DNA of 32,453 nt from Burkholderiales bacterium (GTDB lineage: Bacteria; Pseudomonadota; Gammaproteobacteria; Burkholderiales; Usitatibacteraceae), in assembly GCA_017853245.1 (NCBI GenBank), contig JAFMJY010000019.1, positions 1-32,453 on the forward strand, given 5' to 3'. Shown here piece by piece: positions 24,665-32,453 of this stretch. The notes below the pieces were generated by a model, which was given only the letters and a program-made list of their open reading frames with translations, made no database searches and was not told where the DNA came from. Each line of letters starts with the position of its first letter. Position 1 is the first letter of the stretch. Both the position numbers and the translations under genes were made by a program.

Positions 24665-25111
24665 ATGAAGCAGTCGATGATTCAAAGCCCTCGCGAGGCC
24701 CCTGCCCCCTTGAACATCGGCGGCTTTCAGATCACCGTCCTCGCCTCCACCGAGCAGACGGGCCGCTACGAGCTCTTTCGCATCTCAGGCCCCGAGGGCA
24801 CCGGGCCAGGCCCGCACCATCACCCCTGGGATGAGTCCTTTTTCGTTCTGGGCGGCACCGTGCATTGCGGCGTGGAGGAGAAAGAAACGCTTGCCACACC
24901 CGGCACGATGATTCACGTGCCTGGCGGATCGAAGCACTGGTTCCGCTTTGGCGAACGCGGCGGCGAGTTCTTCTCGATCACATCCCAAGGCAACGCTTCG
25001 AAGATGTTCACAGCCTTCGACAAGGGCGTGAACTGGGCCAACCCCGACCGCCAAGCCTTGATGGCTCTTGCGGCGAGCTACGGCCAGATCGTCATGCCGA
25101 AGTTGCCCTAG
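24665..25111 (+). CDS. Cupin-domain protein
   Basis: The 148-residue single-cupin protein has motif 1 GPHHHPWDESFFVLGG (His cluster and Glu) and motif 2 PGTMIHVPGGSKHWF, which together supply the metal-binding residues. Small cupins of this type act as dioxygenases, isomerases or ligand-binding proteins; no reaction can be assigned. An ATG at 24641 would add eight residues. The one at 24665 has GGGA 5 nt upstream. It is the last plus-strand gene of the central block, converging with the gene ending at 25127. Confidence 0.86.
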   Translation: MKQSMIQSPREAPAPLNIGGFQITVLASTEQTGRYELFRISGPEGTGPGPHHHPWDESFFVLGGTVHCGVEEKETLATPGTMIHVPGGSKHWFRFGERGGEFFSITSQGNASKMFTAFDKGVNWANPDRQALMALAASYGQIVMPKLP

Positions 25112-25126
25112 CGCACTGCGACACGC

Positions 25127-26200
25127 TCAGCCGTTCGTCGCGAGCTTCGCCCGATTCGCGGCCAGTCGCCGATCCACCAGCGCCACTTGCGCGTCGATGG
25201 CCGGGTGAGACAGCCCCCGGCTCTTTGCAATCAGCTGGACGAGCTTGTCCACGCGCTCGATATTGGGCACGCCATTCTGCAGCGCCCGTGCCGCCGAAGC
25301 GGGGCGCACCAACGACTGGGCGGCCGCTGCGTATTTCTCGAAGGGCACCAGCTCCTCGGGTTTCGCGCCAAGCTTCACGCATAGGTCACGCACGAAGTCG
25401 TAGACCGAGCGCGAGGCCTCCAGGTCCGTGTGCACGGCTTCCTGCGCGGTGCGCATTCCATCCTCGGTGACGCAGCGATAGTTGCCGGCGAGCAGCATCG
25501 ACCACTTGGCAAGGGGCACGAACACCGAATCGTGCACCCGCAGCTTCACCGGCAACTCGATCTTGCCCTCGAGCACATCGAAGCGCGCGCCATCCACGTC
25601 CTTCTCCAGTTGCCGAAGGATCGCCGTGTGCCGGTCATCATCGAAGCGGGCGCACTTGAAGTTCGTGGGCAACGTCACCATGAGCACGTTGGGCGGCTCC
25701 CCCGGCGGGCGCACCGCCTGCGGGTCGGGGCTGTTGAGCGTGAGGCACTTCGGGTCGAAGGAATCCCACACGCGGGGGTCGGTGTAGGCCGCCTCGAGCG
25801 CCTCGTAATCGAGCCCGGGAATGCGCTTCATGTAAGGCAGCGGCGGCATGTTCATGATCGACATGCACGGCACGCGCGATCGGCCGATCGCATCGAGCAG
25901 TTCACGCACGCCAGGCGAGCGGTACTGAGGCTCCTGCATGCAGAGGCCTACGAGGTCGAACTTCGCCGGGTCCACGCCAGCAGCTGGCCCCGCCGTGACC
26001 TTGCCGGGGAGCTTTTTCGAGTCCAGCAGCACAGGCTCCGCACGACCCCGGATGGGCAGTCGAACCTTGAAGCCCTCGGCGTTGATGAGGTTCGCTTCCT
26101 CCGGCAGACATACCAAGTGAATGGAATGCCCACCGAAGAGAAGCTTCGAAGCGAGGAGCGAGCCGTAGGAGGCGCCCATCAAGAGAATGTTGAAAGGCAT
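25127..26200 (-). CDS. Ketopantoate-reductase-like (ApbA/PanE) oxidoreductase
   Basis: The 357-residue protein begins with a Rossmann strand-turn-helix (ILLMGASYGSLLASKLLFGG), in which GASYGS replaces the canonical GxGxxG. The remaining layout resembles ApbA/PanE-type proteins. Segments such as MSIMNMPPLPYMKRIPGLD and LPTNFKCARF are not those of true ketopantoate reductase, so the substrate is open. The frame is open to 26308, but the ATG at 26200 carries GAGGAG upstream and begins the fold. It converges with the cupin gene. Confidence 0.78.
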   Translation of the reverse strand: MPFNILLMGASYGSLLASKLLFGGHSIHLVCLPEEANLINAEGFKVRLPIRGRAEPVLLDSKKLPGKVTAGPAAGVDPAKFDLVGLCMQEPQYRSPGVRELLDAIGRSRVPCMSIMNMPPLPYMKRIPGLDYEALEAAYTDPRVWDSFDPKCLTLNSPDPQAVRPPGEPPNVLMVTLPTNFKCARFDDDRHTAILRQLEKDVDGARFDVLEGKIELPVKLRVHDSVFVPLAKWSMLLAGNYRCVTEDGMRTAQEAVHTDLEASRSVYDFVRDLCVKLGAKPEELVPFEKYAAAAQSLVRPASAARALQNGVPNIERVDKLVQLIAKSRGLSHPAIDAQVALVDRRLAANRAKLATNG

Positions 26201-26233
26201 GGCGTATTGCTCCTCGATCGTTGAAGGAAAGGA

Positions 26234-26254
26234 CAACATTCTCCCTTGATGTTG
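26234..26254. promoter_or_regulatory. Inverted repeat in the divergent region before the surface-protein cassette
   Basis: CAACAT and ATGTTG are exact inverted copies 9 nt apart, in the 164-nt region between the ketopantoate-reductase-like gene and the plus-strand surface-protein genes. It could be an operator for either gene; no regulator gene is adjacent. Confidence 0.3.
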
Positions 26255-26364
26255 GCAACTGGCGCCACTCGGGCTGCGGCCCGGGTGAAATTCCACTAGA
26301 AATCCCAAGGCAGCTGTTATAGCCTCCCACGCTGGAAGCCCGGTCCGCGGGTCCCGGCGATGGC

Positions 26365-26868
26365 ATGAACCGACCTAAAGAGACAGGCAGGTCAGCAGGC
26401 CCCAGGCGCATCAAAGCGCTGGCGCTCACGCCGCTGGCACCTGGCCTTGCGGCCGGCACCGCAACCGGTGCCGACGTCATCATTCCCGCCACGAGCTCCA
26501 TTGCCCTTGCCGGCGGGGAAATCCGCGCTGGCTGTGCCGACGTCATCATTGCGGGCGTGTTGAGCCTGGACACCGGAACGCTCGCCAACGCTCGAGACAT
26601 CACTGTTCAGCCGGGCGGGGTATTGAATGGCAATGCCGGCTCTATCACCCTGTCACGCGATTTCAGCGTGCTTCCGGGCGCCACCTACAACCCGGGGCAG
26701 GCCTCGCTTTCCTACGACACCCTCTGCAAAGCCAGCGTTGAGGCTGCGCCCATTCCTGCCGCCGGCACTGAAGGCCTCATCGCATTGGCAATGGCGATGG
26801 CCCTGCTTGCTGCGTTTTCCCTGAACAACCTGAAGCGACGTCAGAACCAGCACCCCGGAGCCCAGTGA
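26365..26868 (+). CDS. Small repetitive surface protein with IPTL-CTERM-like sorting tail
   Basis: The 167-residue protein has a basic N-terminus and a short hydrophobic signal-like stretch (to about residue 35). Its beta-repeat body carries recurring motifs such as [30 protein letters not shown] and [14 protein letters not shown], typical of a short beta-solenoid. The C-terminus has an IPAAGTEG segment, a membrane helix and a basic end (LKRRQ), matching the architecture of IPTL-CTERM/PEP-CTERM sorting signals with the motif altered from the usual IPTLSEWG. It should be exported and processed at the envelope. Its stop overlaps the start of the collagen-Hint gene, so the two are co-translated. 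Confidence 0.75.
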   Translation: MNRPKETGRSAGPRRIKALALTPLAPGLAAGTATGADVIIPATSSIALAGGEIRAGCADVIIAGVLSLDTGTLANARDITVQPGGVLNGNAGSITLSRDFSVLPGATYNPGQASLSYDTLCKASVEAAPIPAAGTEGLIALAMAMALLAAFSLNNLKRRQNQHPGAQ

Positions 26869-28487
26869 TGACAATCGACAAGCGGCGCGACTGCGTACCT
26901 ACCTTTGTGCGCAAGCCCATCCCAAGCGCGCTGGCAACGGCTCTGGCGCTGGCGTCCCCGGTCGCCGTCGGCGCTGACCTCGAAATTCGAGCACCAGCCG
27001 GGGGAGGCGTGGTGATCAAGGACAACTCCGCCAACGCCACCCTGATGCGCCTGAACGGCACGGGGCCGGTGACCATCCCCAACCTGCAGACGGCAGGGCA
27101 AAAGGACCGCGCGGTGTGTTTTGACAGCACGTCGGGGCAGCTGGGCCAGTGTGCCCCAGGCGCGCTGCCAGCAGGGCCTACGGGAGCGGCAGGACCGGCG
27201 GGAGCCACGGGGGCCGTGGGTCCCACGGGGCCTGCGGGAGCGGGGGGAGGTGCCACGGGACCAACTGGCCCAACGGGCCCGGCGGGGGCAACCGGGCCAA
27301 CCGGCGCTTCTGGCGCCAACGGCGCTGCAGGGCCGACAGGCCCCACCGGCGCACTGGGATCGGTCGGTCCAACGGGCCCGGCGGGCACCGCGGGTACCAC
27401 TGGTCAGACAGGTGCACAGGGGCCAACCGGGCCCACGGGCGCCTTCGGCGTGGATGGCCCAACTGGGTCGATTGGCCCAACGGGACCAACTGGGCCGCAA
27501 TATGTGCCGACGTGTCCCGTGTCGCTCCCGACGATTTCGATAACAAGTTGTTCTAACGGGAGCTACGGCGCAGCCGGCGATGGTGCATGCACGTACACTA
27601 TTTCCTCAAACCTCCCGTTGATACAGACTGGGCTCTTGATCACTGCGGGCACGAATCAGAACCAATTTAAAGTTGGCACGACCAGCCCCGGCTCACAAAC
27701 TCAATCATTTAATACGGGACTGGCCAACACCGAATTCACCGCCATTGCTTTTGTTAACACTCTTTGCGGAACGCAGTTCTCCACGCCCGCAACAGGCGTG
27801 AGCGGTCTGTGCCTCGCCGCCGGCACGACGATCACGCTGGCCAACGGCGACACCAAAGCCATCGAGGACATCACCTACGACGACCTCATCCTGGTCTGGG
27901 ATTTCGACCTCGGCCGCCTGACGGCAAGCCGGCCGCTATGGATCAAGCGGGCGGAGAGCATCGATCGCTACAACCTCCTGGAATTCAGCGACGGCACCAC
28001 GCTGCGCACCATAAACCAGCACCGCATTTTCAACAAGGAGGCGGGGCGTTTCACCTACCCCATGACGGACGATACGCCCATCGGCACGACCACCATCAAC
28101 CGGGCCGGGCAGGAGATCACCCTGGTGCGCAAGTCCGTCGTATTGGAGGAAATCGATTACTACAACGTGATCACCGATCACCACCTGAACCTCTTCGCAG
28201 ACTCCGTCCTCACGAGCTGCCGATTCAACAACATCTACCCCATCGCGGACATGAAGTTCGTGAAGGATGACCGAGCCGCCCGCAGCCGCGCAGAGTTTGC
28301 GCAGGTGCCGGAGCGATTCTTCACGGGTCTGCGCCTGAGCGAGCAAACCATGAGCCGGCATGAGGTGAACTGGTACGTGCAGCGCCTGCTGGACCTTGAA
28401 ATGGAGCGCGAGGATGCGTCACGGGAAACCGTAGCGGTGCTGCATCGTACGCGGGGTTCGCCAGGGCCGCATACTGACCGCGCCTGA
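26868..28487 (+). CDS. Secreted collagen-like protein with C-terminal Hint (Hedgehog/intein) domain
   Basis: The 539-residue protein has a signal-like hydrophobic segment (about 19-36). A short N-terminal head has a [12 protein letters not shown] motif, followed by about 36 Gly-X-Y triplets (103-211) with one one-residue interruption. A Cys-containing beta-rich segment (212-311) precedes the Hint domain, which starts at Cys315 ([14 protein letters not shown]). The block-B-like TINQHRIF contains His385, and [12 protein letters not shown] lies near 431-443. A charged 85-residue tail follows. Hint domains cleave the peptide before their first Cys through a thioester, and hedgehog types pass the N-terminal part to a nucleophile. 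No C-terminal His-Asn is seen, so splicing is unlikely. The ATG at 26868 overlaps the upstream stop (TGATG); GTG 26865 is an alternative. Confidence 0.85.
   Translation: MTIDKRRDCVPTFVRKPIPSALATALALASPVAVGADLEIRAPAGGGVVIKDNSANATLMRLNGTGPVTIPNLQTAGQKDRAVCFDSTSGQLGQCAPGALPAGPTGAAGPAGATGAVGPTGPAGAGGGATGPTGPTGPAGATGPTGASGANGAAGPTGPTGALGSVGPTGPAGTAGTTGQTGAQGPTGPTGAFGVDGPTGSIGPTGPTGPQYVPTCPVSLPTISITSCSNGSYGAAGDGACTYTISSNLPLIQTGLLITAGTNQNQFKVGTTSPGSQTQSFNTGLANTEFTAIAFVNTLCGTQFSTPATGVSGLCLAAGTTITLANGDTKAIEDITYDDLILVWDFDLGRLTASRPLWIKRAESIDRYNLLEFSDGTTLRTINQHRIFNKEAGRFTYPMTDDTPIGTTTINRAGQEITLVRKSVVLEEIDYYNVITDHHLNLFADSVLTSCRFNNIYPIADMKFVKDDRAARSRAEFAQVPERFFTGLRLSEQTMSRHEVNWYVQRLLDLEMEREDASRETVAVLHRTRGSPGPHTDRA
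27174..27500 (+). repeat. Collagen-type Gly-X-Y repeat region
   Basis: This codes for 8 Gly-X-Y triplets, one extra Gly, then 28 triplets, dominated by GPT, GPA and GAT. Prolines occupy X and threonines are frequent in Y, as in bacterial triple helices without hydroxyproline. The DNA is a degenerate 9-bp-like repeat and therefore prone to length change. Confidence 0.92.
27810..28223 (+). other. Hint autoprocessing domain coding region
   Basis: It runs from the Cys315 codon to about residue 452. Block-A-like [14 protein letters not shown] with [16 protein letters not shown], a block-B-like T-x3-His (TINQHRIF) and the [14 protein letters not shown] end block define the domain. The VWDFD and HRIF-FTYP features differ from bacterial polymorphic-toxin Hint domains. 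Confidence 0.8.
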
Positions 28488-28537
28488 AGGGCGCCCCCGC
28501 AACGGAACCGGCTCAGCCTACGGGCAGGACACCCGAG

Positions 28538-29569
28538 TCAAGCCTTGCAACACTCCAACAGTGAGTAGCCGCCCCGGGCCTCGACAATGCGGTTGAGCGT
28601 AAGGCCGGCGGAGTTCAAGAGCGCCTCGAACTGGCCAGCCGTTCGGACCCGACCACCGTTAGAGGACGTGAGCAGGACAAGGTCTCGCACCACCTCCTCA
28701 TAGCTCGGCGTATTGCTTTTCAGCATCTCGACGAGCAGGAGACGAGCGTCGGGCTGCATGACGGCTGCGACCTGCCGAAGCACCATGACGGCACGGTGAT
28801 CGTCCCAATTGTTCAGGACCTTGCTGAGCACATAGAGATTTCCGCCCGAGGGAATCTTCTCGAACATGTCTCCCTCGACCACCCGGCAACGCTCCGCCAG
28901 GCCCATTGGCTTAAGGTGCTCCCGCGCCCGGCCTGCCGTCTGCGGCAACTCGAGCAGCACGCCCCGTATGGCCGGGAAAGCCTTCAGCAGGCCGGCCAAA
29001 AAATGGCCGAGGCCGCCTCCGATGTCGACGATGCAGGGAAAGTTGCCAAACGGGTAGGCCTCGGCAACTGCAACAGGAGAAAGCACACCGTAATCACCCA
29101 TCGCGTGATCCATGGCCTGCGAACGCTTGAGATCGCCGCCATACCAGCCACCGGTTGCGCCATTCGGCTGGGATGCACTGCCACCGCGAAGGCTCGTTGC
29201 CAGCTCCATCAGGGGCTTCAGTGTGACGTCGCTCAAAAGGTAGGAAGCCACGGCGGCAAGCGGGACCTGAGCATGCGGCGAGAGGGTCATGCCCAACGGG
29301 GTCAGGCCAACGACATCGCCTTCCTCCACCGTCACGATTCCGGCCACCGCAAGCGCCCGTAGCACCCGGCCCAGCGCGGCCTCGTCCAACGCAAGGCCCT
29401 TTGCGATGGCGCCAACGGAGGACGGGCCATCGGCGAGAGCCCGAAACACGCCGGCCTCCAGCGCCGATCTCAGGGCAAGGGGAAAGACAAGGCTGCCGAT
29501 GAAGCGAATCATCACCAGATGATCCGGCACGCCCGGCGGGATACGAACATCCCGCAGGGCCTCATCCAT
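28538..29569 (-). CDS. O-methyltransferase family 2 protein, catalytic His replaced by Asn
   Basis: The 343-residue protein has an N-terminal winged-helix dimerisation domain (about 20-95) and a Rossmann methyltransferase domain with motif I VDIGGGLGHF (181-190), EGDMFEKIP for the SAM-contacting acidic loop and a VLNNWDDH segment. In the family this segment is normally VLHxWxD with a catalytic His; here residue 253 is Asn. Either the base has moved or the protein does not methylate a hydroxyl, as in anthracycline-type members with other chemistries. The ATG at 29569 has GGAG upstream; a TTG at 29605 is less likely. It converges on the collagen-Hint gene, 50 nt apart. Confidence 0.88.
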   Translation of the reverse strand: MDEALRDVRIPPGVPDHLVMIRFIGSLVFPLALRSALEAGVFRALADGPSSVGAIAKGLALDEAALGRVLRALAVAGIVTVEEGDVVGLTPLGMTLSPHAQVPLAAVASYLLSDVTLKPLMELATSLRGGSASQPNGATGGWYGGDLKRSQAMDHAMGDYGVLSPVAVAEAYPFGNFPCIVDIGGGLGHFLAGLLKAFPAIRGVLLELPQTAGRAREHLKPMGLAERCRVVEGDMFEKIPSGGNLYVLSKVLNNWDDHRAVMVLRQVAAVMQPDARLLLVEMLKSNTPSYEEVVRDLVLLTSSNGGRVRTAGQFEALLNSAGLTLNRIVEARGGYSLLECCKA

Positions 29570-29671
29570 GACTTGCACTCCACTCAAGGGACCGTCCGCG
29601 GGCAAAAACGAACCGACACAGTCACAGCGCTGGGCGCGCCATCAGCGAGCCGGCAGCCTCCCAGCCGCCAA

Positions 29672-29995
29672 TCAGGGCCGCTTGCTGAGCTCGATGCACT
29701 TTGCCTTCATCGGGCTCTCAGACGTACGGTAACCCTGCTTGATGCAATTGGTGTCCGTCGGAGCGCAGGCACCCGTCGCGGCGGTCAGCTGCGAGATACA
29801 GGCACTCTGGAACTCATTTGCCTTCGGCGAGGAGCCAAAGCTCTGCCTCGCGAAGTTCCCGCACATGAAGGGGAACTTTTCCTTGGTGGCATTCGCATCG
29901 TTAGGCACGGCCCACGCGCACGTGATCGAGATGTTTTGGGCGTAGGTGGACCCAACGAAAGCCATGCAGGCGAGAAGAGTCATGGCACGATTCAT
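29672..29995 (-). CDS. Small secreted six-cysteine protein, unknown function
   Basis: The 107-residue precursor has a clear Sec signal peptide (cleavage after STYA, residue 19). The mature part of about 88 residues contains six cysteines (26, 45, 66, 77, 84, 100), suggesting three disulfides in the periplasm or outside. I do not recognise a family. An AAGGA site sits 6 nt before the ATG. It is separated by about 100 nt from the methyltransferase gene and 83 nt from the lipoprotein gene, all on the same strand. Confidence 0.72.
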   Translation of the reverse strand: MNRAMTLLACMAFVGSTYAQNISITCAWAVPNDANATKEKFPFMCGNFARQSFGSSPKANEFQSACISQLTAATGACAPTDTNCIKQGYRTSESPMKAKCIELSKRP

Positions 29996-30078
29996 GAGGA
30001 TTCCTTTCTTTGTTTACAGGGGTTGAAAAAACGTCAATGGGCCAACAACTTGCGTGCCAGATCCTGTTCCACCCAGCC

Positions 30079-31353
30079 TTAACGCACCAATATCGTGGGG
30101 GCCGTGGGAACTGCGCCTTGAACCTTGCTCAAGGTGACGAGAAGAGACAGCGCTTGCAGCACCTGGGAGGAATGGCTGTCATCGTCTCTTGGCACGTGAC
30201 ACTCCTTGCCACGGTAACTGGCGCGAGCGAGCGGCTCTCCGCCCGTTGGGGCCGAGTCGCAGATCACCCGGATGAGGGGCTTGGGCTTTTGCTCGGGCCA
30301 CTGCTGCGCATCCCCCACCAGCAATACCTCTCCTGGACGTTCGAGTTGCGCGCGCAAAACCTTGCCCAGCAGATAGTAGATCTCCCGGGGCGAGCGAAGC
30401 CCGATTCCATCCCACAGCACCGAGGTATCTGCTGCCCGCGCCGGACTCGACGACCCCTCAGCAAGGCGCATCGCGTCATAGGCCCTCTTTGTACCCTTGG
30501 ACTTGCAGAGTTGCGACGGGTTACCGAACCATGATTTGAGGTTCGGCGGGTCCAGGCAGACACCGACCTTGTTGGAAACCATCATCATCTGATAGCGGCG
30601 TGCCGGGTCTGCGTTCCCCGTCTCGGCGAGCATCGGCTTGGCAGCGCCACCGGCCGAAGACGCGTTGTTCCAGGAGGCAACGACGGTTCCCAACTGGGAG
30701 AGCGCCTCATCCCTCGACAGCGCGGGGCCAACGGGGACCTCGAAGGTCCTCTCCTCGACGGAAAGCCCTTGCCGGATAGCCCGCGCCAGCACCGCCTGGA
30801 ACGGACCCCAATCCGTCGGCGTGGGCTCGCTGGTGTACACCGTGCGGCTGCCATCACTTCCCTGGAACGTGAGGCTGTAGGCCGCGAGCGTCCAGGCCAC
30901 TTCCGGCGGCAAGGATGTCCCCTCCACGATGTAGAGAAGCTTGTCCAGGGACAGCTCGCCGAGGAACGCGCGCATGAACTGCTCGTTATCCAGGGGTCCC
31001 AGGGAAAAGCTGTAGCCACGGGAGGCGTTGAGCGAGAGATTGGAGTTGACGCCGCCGGAAACGAGCGGGCCGAAGTATCGGTCGCGGGTTTCTCCAAACC
31101 CGGCGGAGCCACCGACGGAGGCGTTCCCGCTGACGTAGGACACGACGGTAAACGTAAGGGGCTGGTCGTCCGCCGCGCGTAAGAGGTTGAGCAGGGCGAC
31201 GTCGCGATCCACCCGGTCAAGCGTTCGGTTGTGGGCAACTGCCATGTCTACCAGGCTGTGATCGAAGGTGGCACAGCCCGATAGCGCTGCCGCAAGCGCC
31301 AGTGGCACCAAACGACTCAGGGCGAAGGGCACCTTACCTGAATGATCGTTCAT
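30079..31353 (-). CDS. Large lipoprotein of unknown function
   Basis: The 424-residue precursor has a signal peptide and lipobox (LSGC, lipidated Cys27). A segment resembling AHNRTLDRVDRDVALLNLLRAADDQPLTFT near the N-terminus recalls a family of conserved proteobacterial lipoproteins with no assigned role. The middle is Gly/Ser-rich with a probable beta structure (SGNASVGGSAGFGETRDRY). The frame is open to 31419, but the ATG at 31353 begins the signal peptide. No close functional partner is visible next to it. Confidence 0.8.
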   Translation of the reverse strand: MNDHSGKVPFALSRLVPLALAAALSGCATFDHSLVDMAVAHNRTLDRVDRDVALLNLLRAADDQPLTFTVVSYVSGNASVGGSAGFGETRDRYFGPLVSGGVNSNLSLNASRGYSFSLGPLDNEQFMRAFLGELSLDKLLYIVEGTSLPPEVAWTLAAYSLTFQGSDGSRTVYTSEPTPTDWGPFQAVLARAIRQGLSVEERTFEVPVGPALSRDEALSQLGTVVASWNNASSAGGAAKPMLAETGNADPARRYQMMMVSNKVGVCLDPPNLKSWFGNPSQLCKSKGTKRAYDAMRLAEGSSSPARAADTSVLWDGIGLRSPREIYYLLGKVLRAQLERPGEVLLVGDAQQWPEQKPKPLIRVICDSAPTGGEPLARASYRGKECHVPRDDDSHSSQVLQALSLLVTLSKVQGAVPTAPTILVR

Positions 31354-31488
31354 TAAATTCGGTTTACGGTCTAGCTGCTGCCGACTGTAACGCAAAGCCC
31401 GGGCGGGCAACAAACCCAAGGGGTGACGCAGGAGCGAGTTCGGAACAGCAGCCTCCGCCGATACACGACTGAACGGCTGCGCGGGTGC

Positions 31489-32453
31489 TTATCGTCCAGT
31501 GCGCGCGATGAAGTCCAGCATGGCCTTGAAAAAGTGCTCGCGGGCGGCGGGGGTGGCGCCCAGGGATGCACCGAGGGTTTGCCCGTTGCCCCAGGTGGCG
31601 CGGCGCTTCGTGAGCTCACCCCAGAACGCGCTGTGCGCCATGTCGTCTATAAACAGTACCTCCAGCGGGCCACCACGCTGACGGATCTGCTCAGCCCATT
31701 GCTGCGGGGTCGGGATGCGCTGGCCAGGGTGCTTGCGGTTGCAGGTGCGCGCGCTTCCTGCCGGCAAACCCTCCACCAGCACGTTCAGGCTGCAGTCGTC
31801 ACTAAGGGTCCAGCGCTTGCCATTGGGGTCGGGGTTGCCAAAGTCATCCTGCCGACCAAAGACGAGCAGCAGCGGAACCCTGATCTCGTCAGGCAGGCCC
31901 AGGCCGATGGGCGTAACGCCCTCGGCGATCACGCCACGCACATGCGCCGGATCGACTACCCCCGCCATATTGGCCACCACCGCCGCGCCGTTGGAGATGC
32001 CGAACAGATAAATGCGCGAGGTGTCGATGTCGGCGCGCGTGAGTGCCCAGCGGTAGGCTGCCATGGCGGTAGCCCAGATCATGCGCTGGCGCGCCTCGTT
32101 GGTGACGGAGCGCGCCCAGAACAGCGAGTCGCGTCCTGGCAGGCCTTGCATGGCATAGGCGTCGAACATCAGGGTGGCCATACCCTGGCGGTAAAAGGCC
32201 TCGTCGCTGTTGACCACATCGGCGCCACCACCACCGCCGTGGACACTTATCATCAGAGCGGGTTTGTCCTGGCTTTTGGGCACACGGTAGCGCACCAAGC
32301 GTTCGCAGGGGTCAAAGCCCCCCAGGTGGCCAGTGGCGGTATAAAAGCCTGGCCGCAAGGCCCGCAAGCTCATGTTGCCGCGTGCGTCTGAGGCGCAGGT
32401 GATGGCCTGGGCGGCGGTGGGCTGACTCGCTGGAGCCTCGGAGCCCTGGGCCC
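31489..32453 (-). CDS. Alpha/beta hydrolase, 5' end beyond the window
   Basis: The visible frame has an HGGGGG oxyanion segment, a nucleophile elbow GISNGA, a candidate acid in FGRQDDFG and a candidate His in MAHSAFW, so it is a probable esterase or lipase-like hydrolase. An ATG at 32373 would give 294 residues. The frame remains open to the window edge without a stop and encodes about 26 further residues (including AITCASDARGN just before that Met), so the true start, perhaps with a signal peptide, probably lies outside. The substrate is unknown. Confidence 0.8.
   Translation of the reverse strand, partial: AQGSEAPASQPTAAQAITCASDARGNMSLRALRPGFYTATGHLGGFDPCERLVRYRVPKSQDKPALMISVHGGGGGADVVNSDEAFYRQGMATLMFDAYAMQGLPGRDSLFWARSVTNEARQRMIWATAMAAYRWALTRADIDTSRIYLFGISNGAAVVANMAGVVDPAHVRGVIAEGVTPIGLGLPDEIRVPLLLVFGRQDDFGNPDPNGKRWTLSDDCSLNVLVEGLPAGSARTCNRKHPGQRIPTPQQWAEQIRQRGGPLEVLFIDDMAHSAFWGELTKRRATWGNGQTLGASLGATPAAREHFFKAMLDFIARTGR

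Noticed and set aside
27174-27500. CRISPR or intergenic tandem repeat
   Set aside because: The repeats stay in frame as Gly-X-Y codons inside a gene and have no spacers.
28488-28537. Intrinsic terminator between convergent genes
   Set aside because: No stem with a following T-tract is visible on either strand.
31423-32391. 322-residue plus-strand open frame at the right edge
   Set aside because: Antisense to a hydrolase with intact GISNGA elbow; typical high-GC shadow.

Overview
The window is high-GC (roughly 60-67% by eye), densely packed bacterial chromosome. It carries LysR regulation, a glutathione-dependent formaldehyde pathway, a Liv-type importer and an IPTL-CTERM-like surface protein. 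Together these point to a betaproteobacterium (Burkholderiales-like); this is inference from gene content, as no rRNA or tRNA is present. No plasmid, phage-integration or IS signature was seen, and no gene-free stretch exceeds 300 bases.

Left edge (1-1203): a lipoprotein with an allene-oxide-cyclase-like barrel (-) stands divergent to a small RelA/SpoT-type HD hydrolase (+). From 15380 down to 1213 on the minus strand run 14 consecutive genes. Most junctions are start/stop overlaps or gaps of 1-13 nt, so this is probably one very long operon. In transcription order it encodes a VanB-like reductase, a Rieske oxygenase, a class III CoA-transferase, an AhpD-like protein, a complete dipeptide-type ABC importer (binding protein, two permeases, two ATPases), an M81/MlrC-type metallopeptidase, an alpha/beta hydrolase, a beta-lactamase-like serine hydrolase, a methyltransferase and a lipoprotein hydrolase.

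Centre (15381-25111): a divergent LysR regulator is followed on the plus strand by livGFHM, a Tat-exported branched-chain/aromatic-type binding protein, then class III alcohol dehydrogenase, Gfa and S-formylglutathione hydrolase, and finally a crotonase-like protein and a cupin. A unifying reading (inference) is a LysR-controlled catabolic island. Two importers bring in a peptide- or amide-linked and/or methoxylated aromatic, hydrolases trim it, the Rieske pair demethylates or hydroxylates it, and the glutathione pathway removes the formaldehyde released by demethylation.

Right part (25127-32453): a ketopantoate-reductase-like protein (-). Next is a two-gene plus-strand cassette of a small IPTL-CTERM-like repetitive surface protein and a secreted collagen-like protein that ends in a Hedgehog/intein (Hint) domain, the most unusual item in the window. 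An O-methyltransferase-family protein that lacks the usual catalytic His, a small secreted six-cysteine protein, a large lipoprotein of unknown function and a hydrolase cut by the window edge follow, all on the minus strand.
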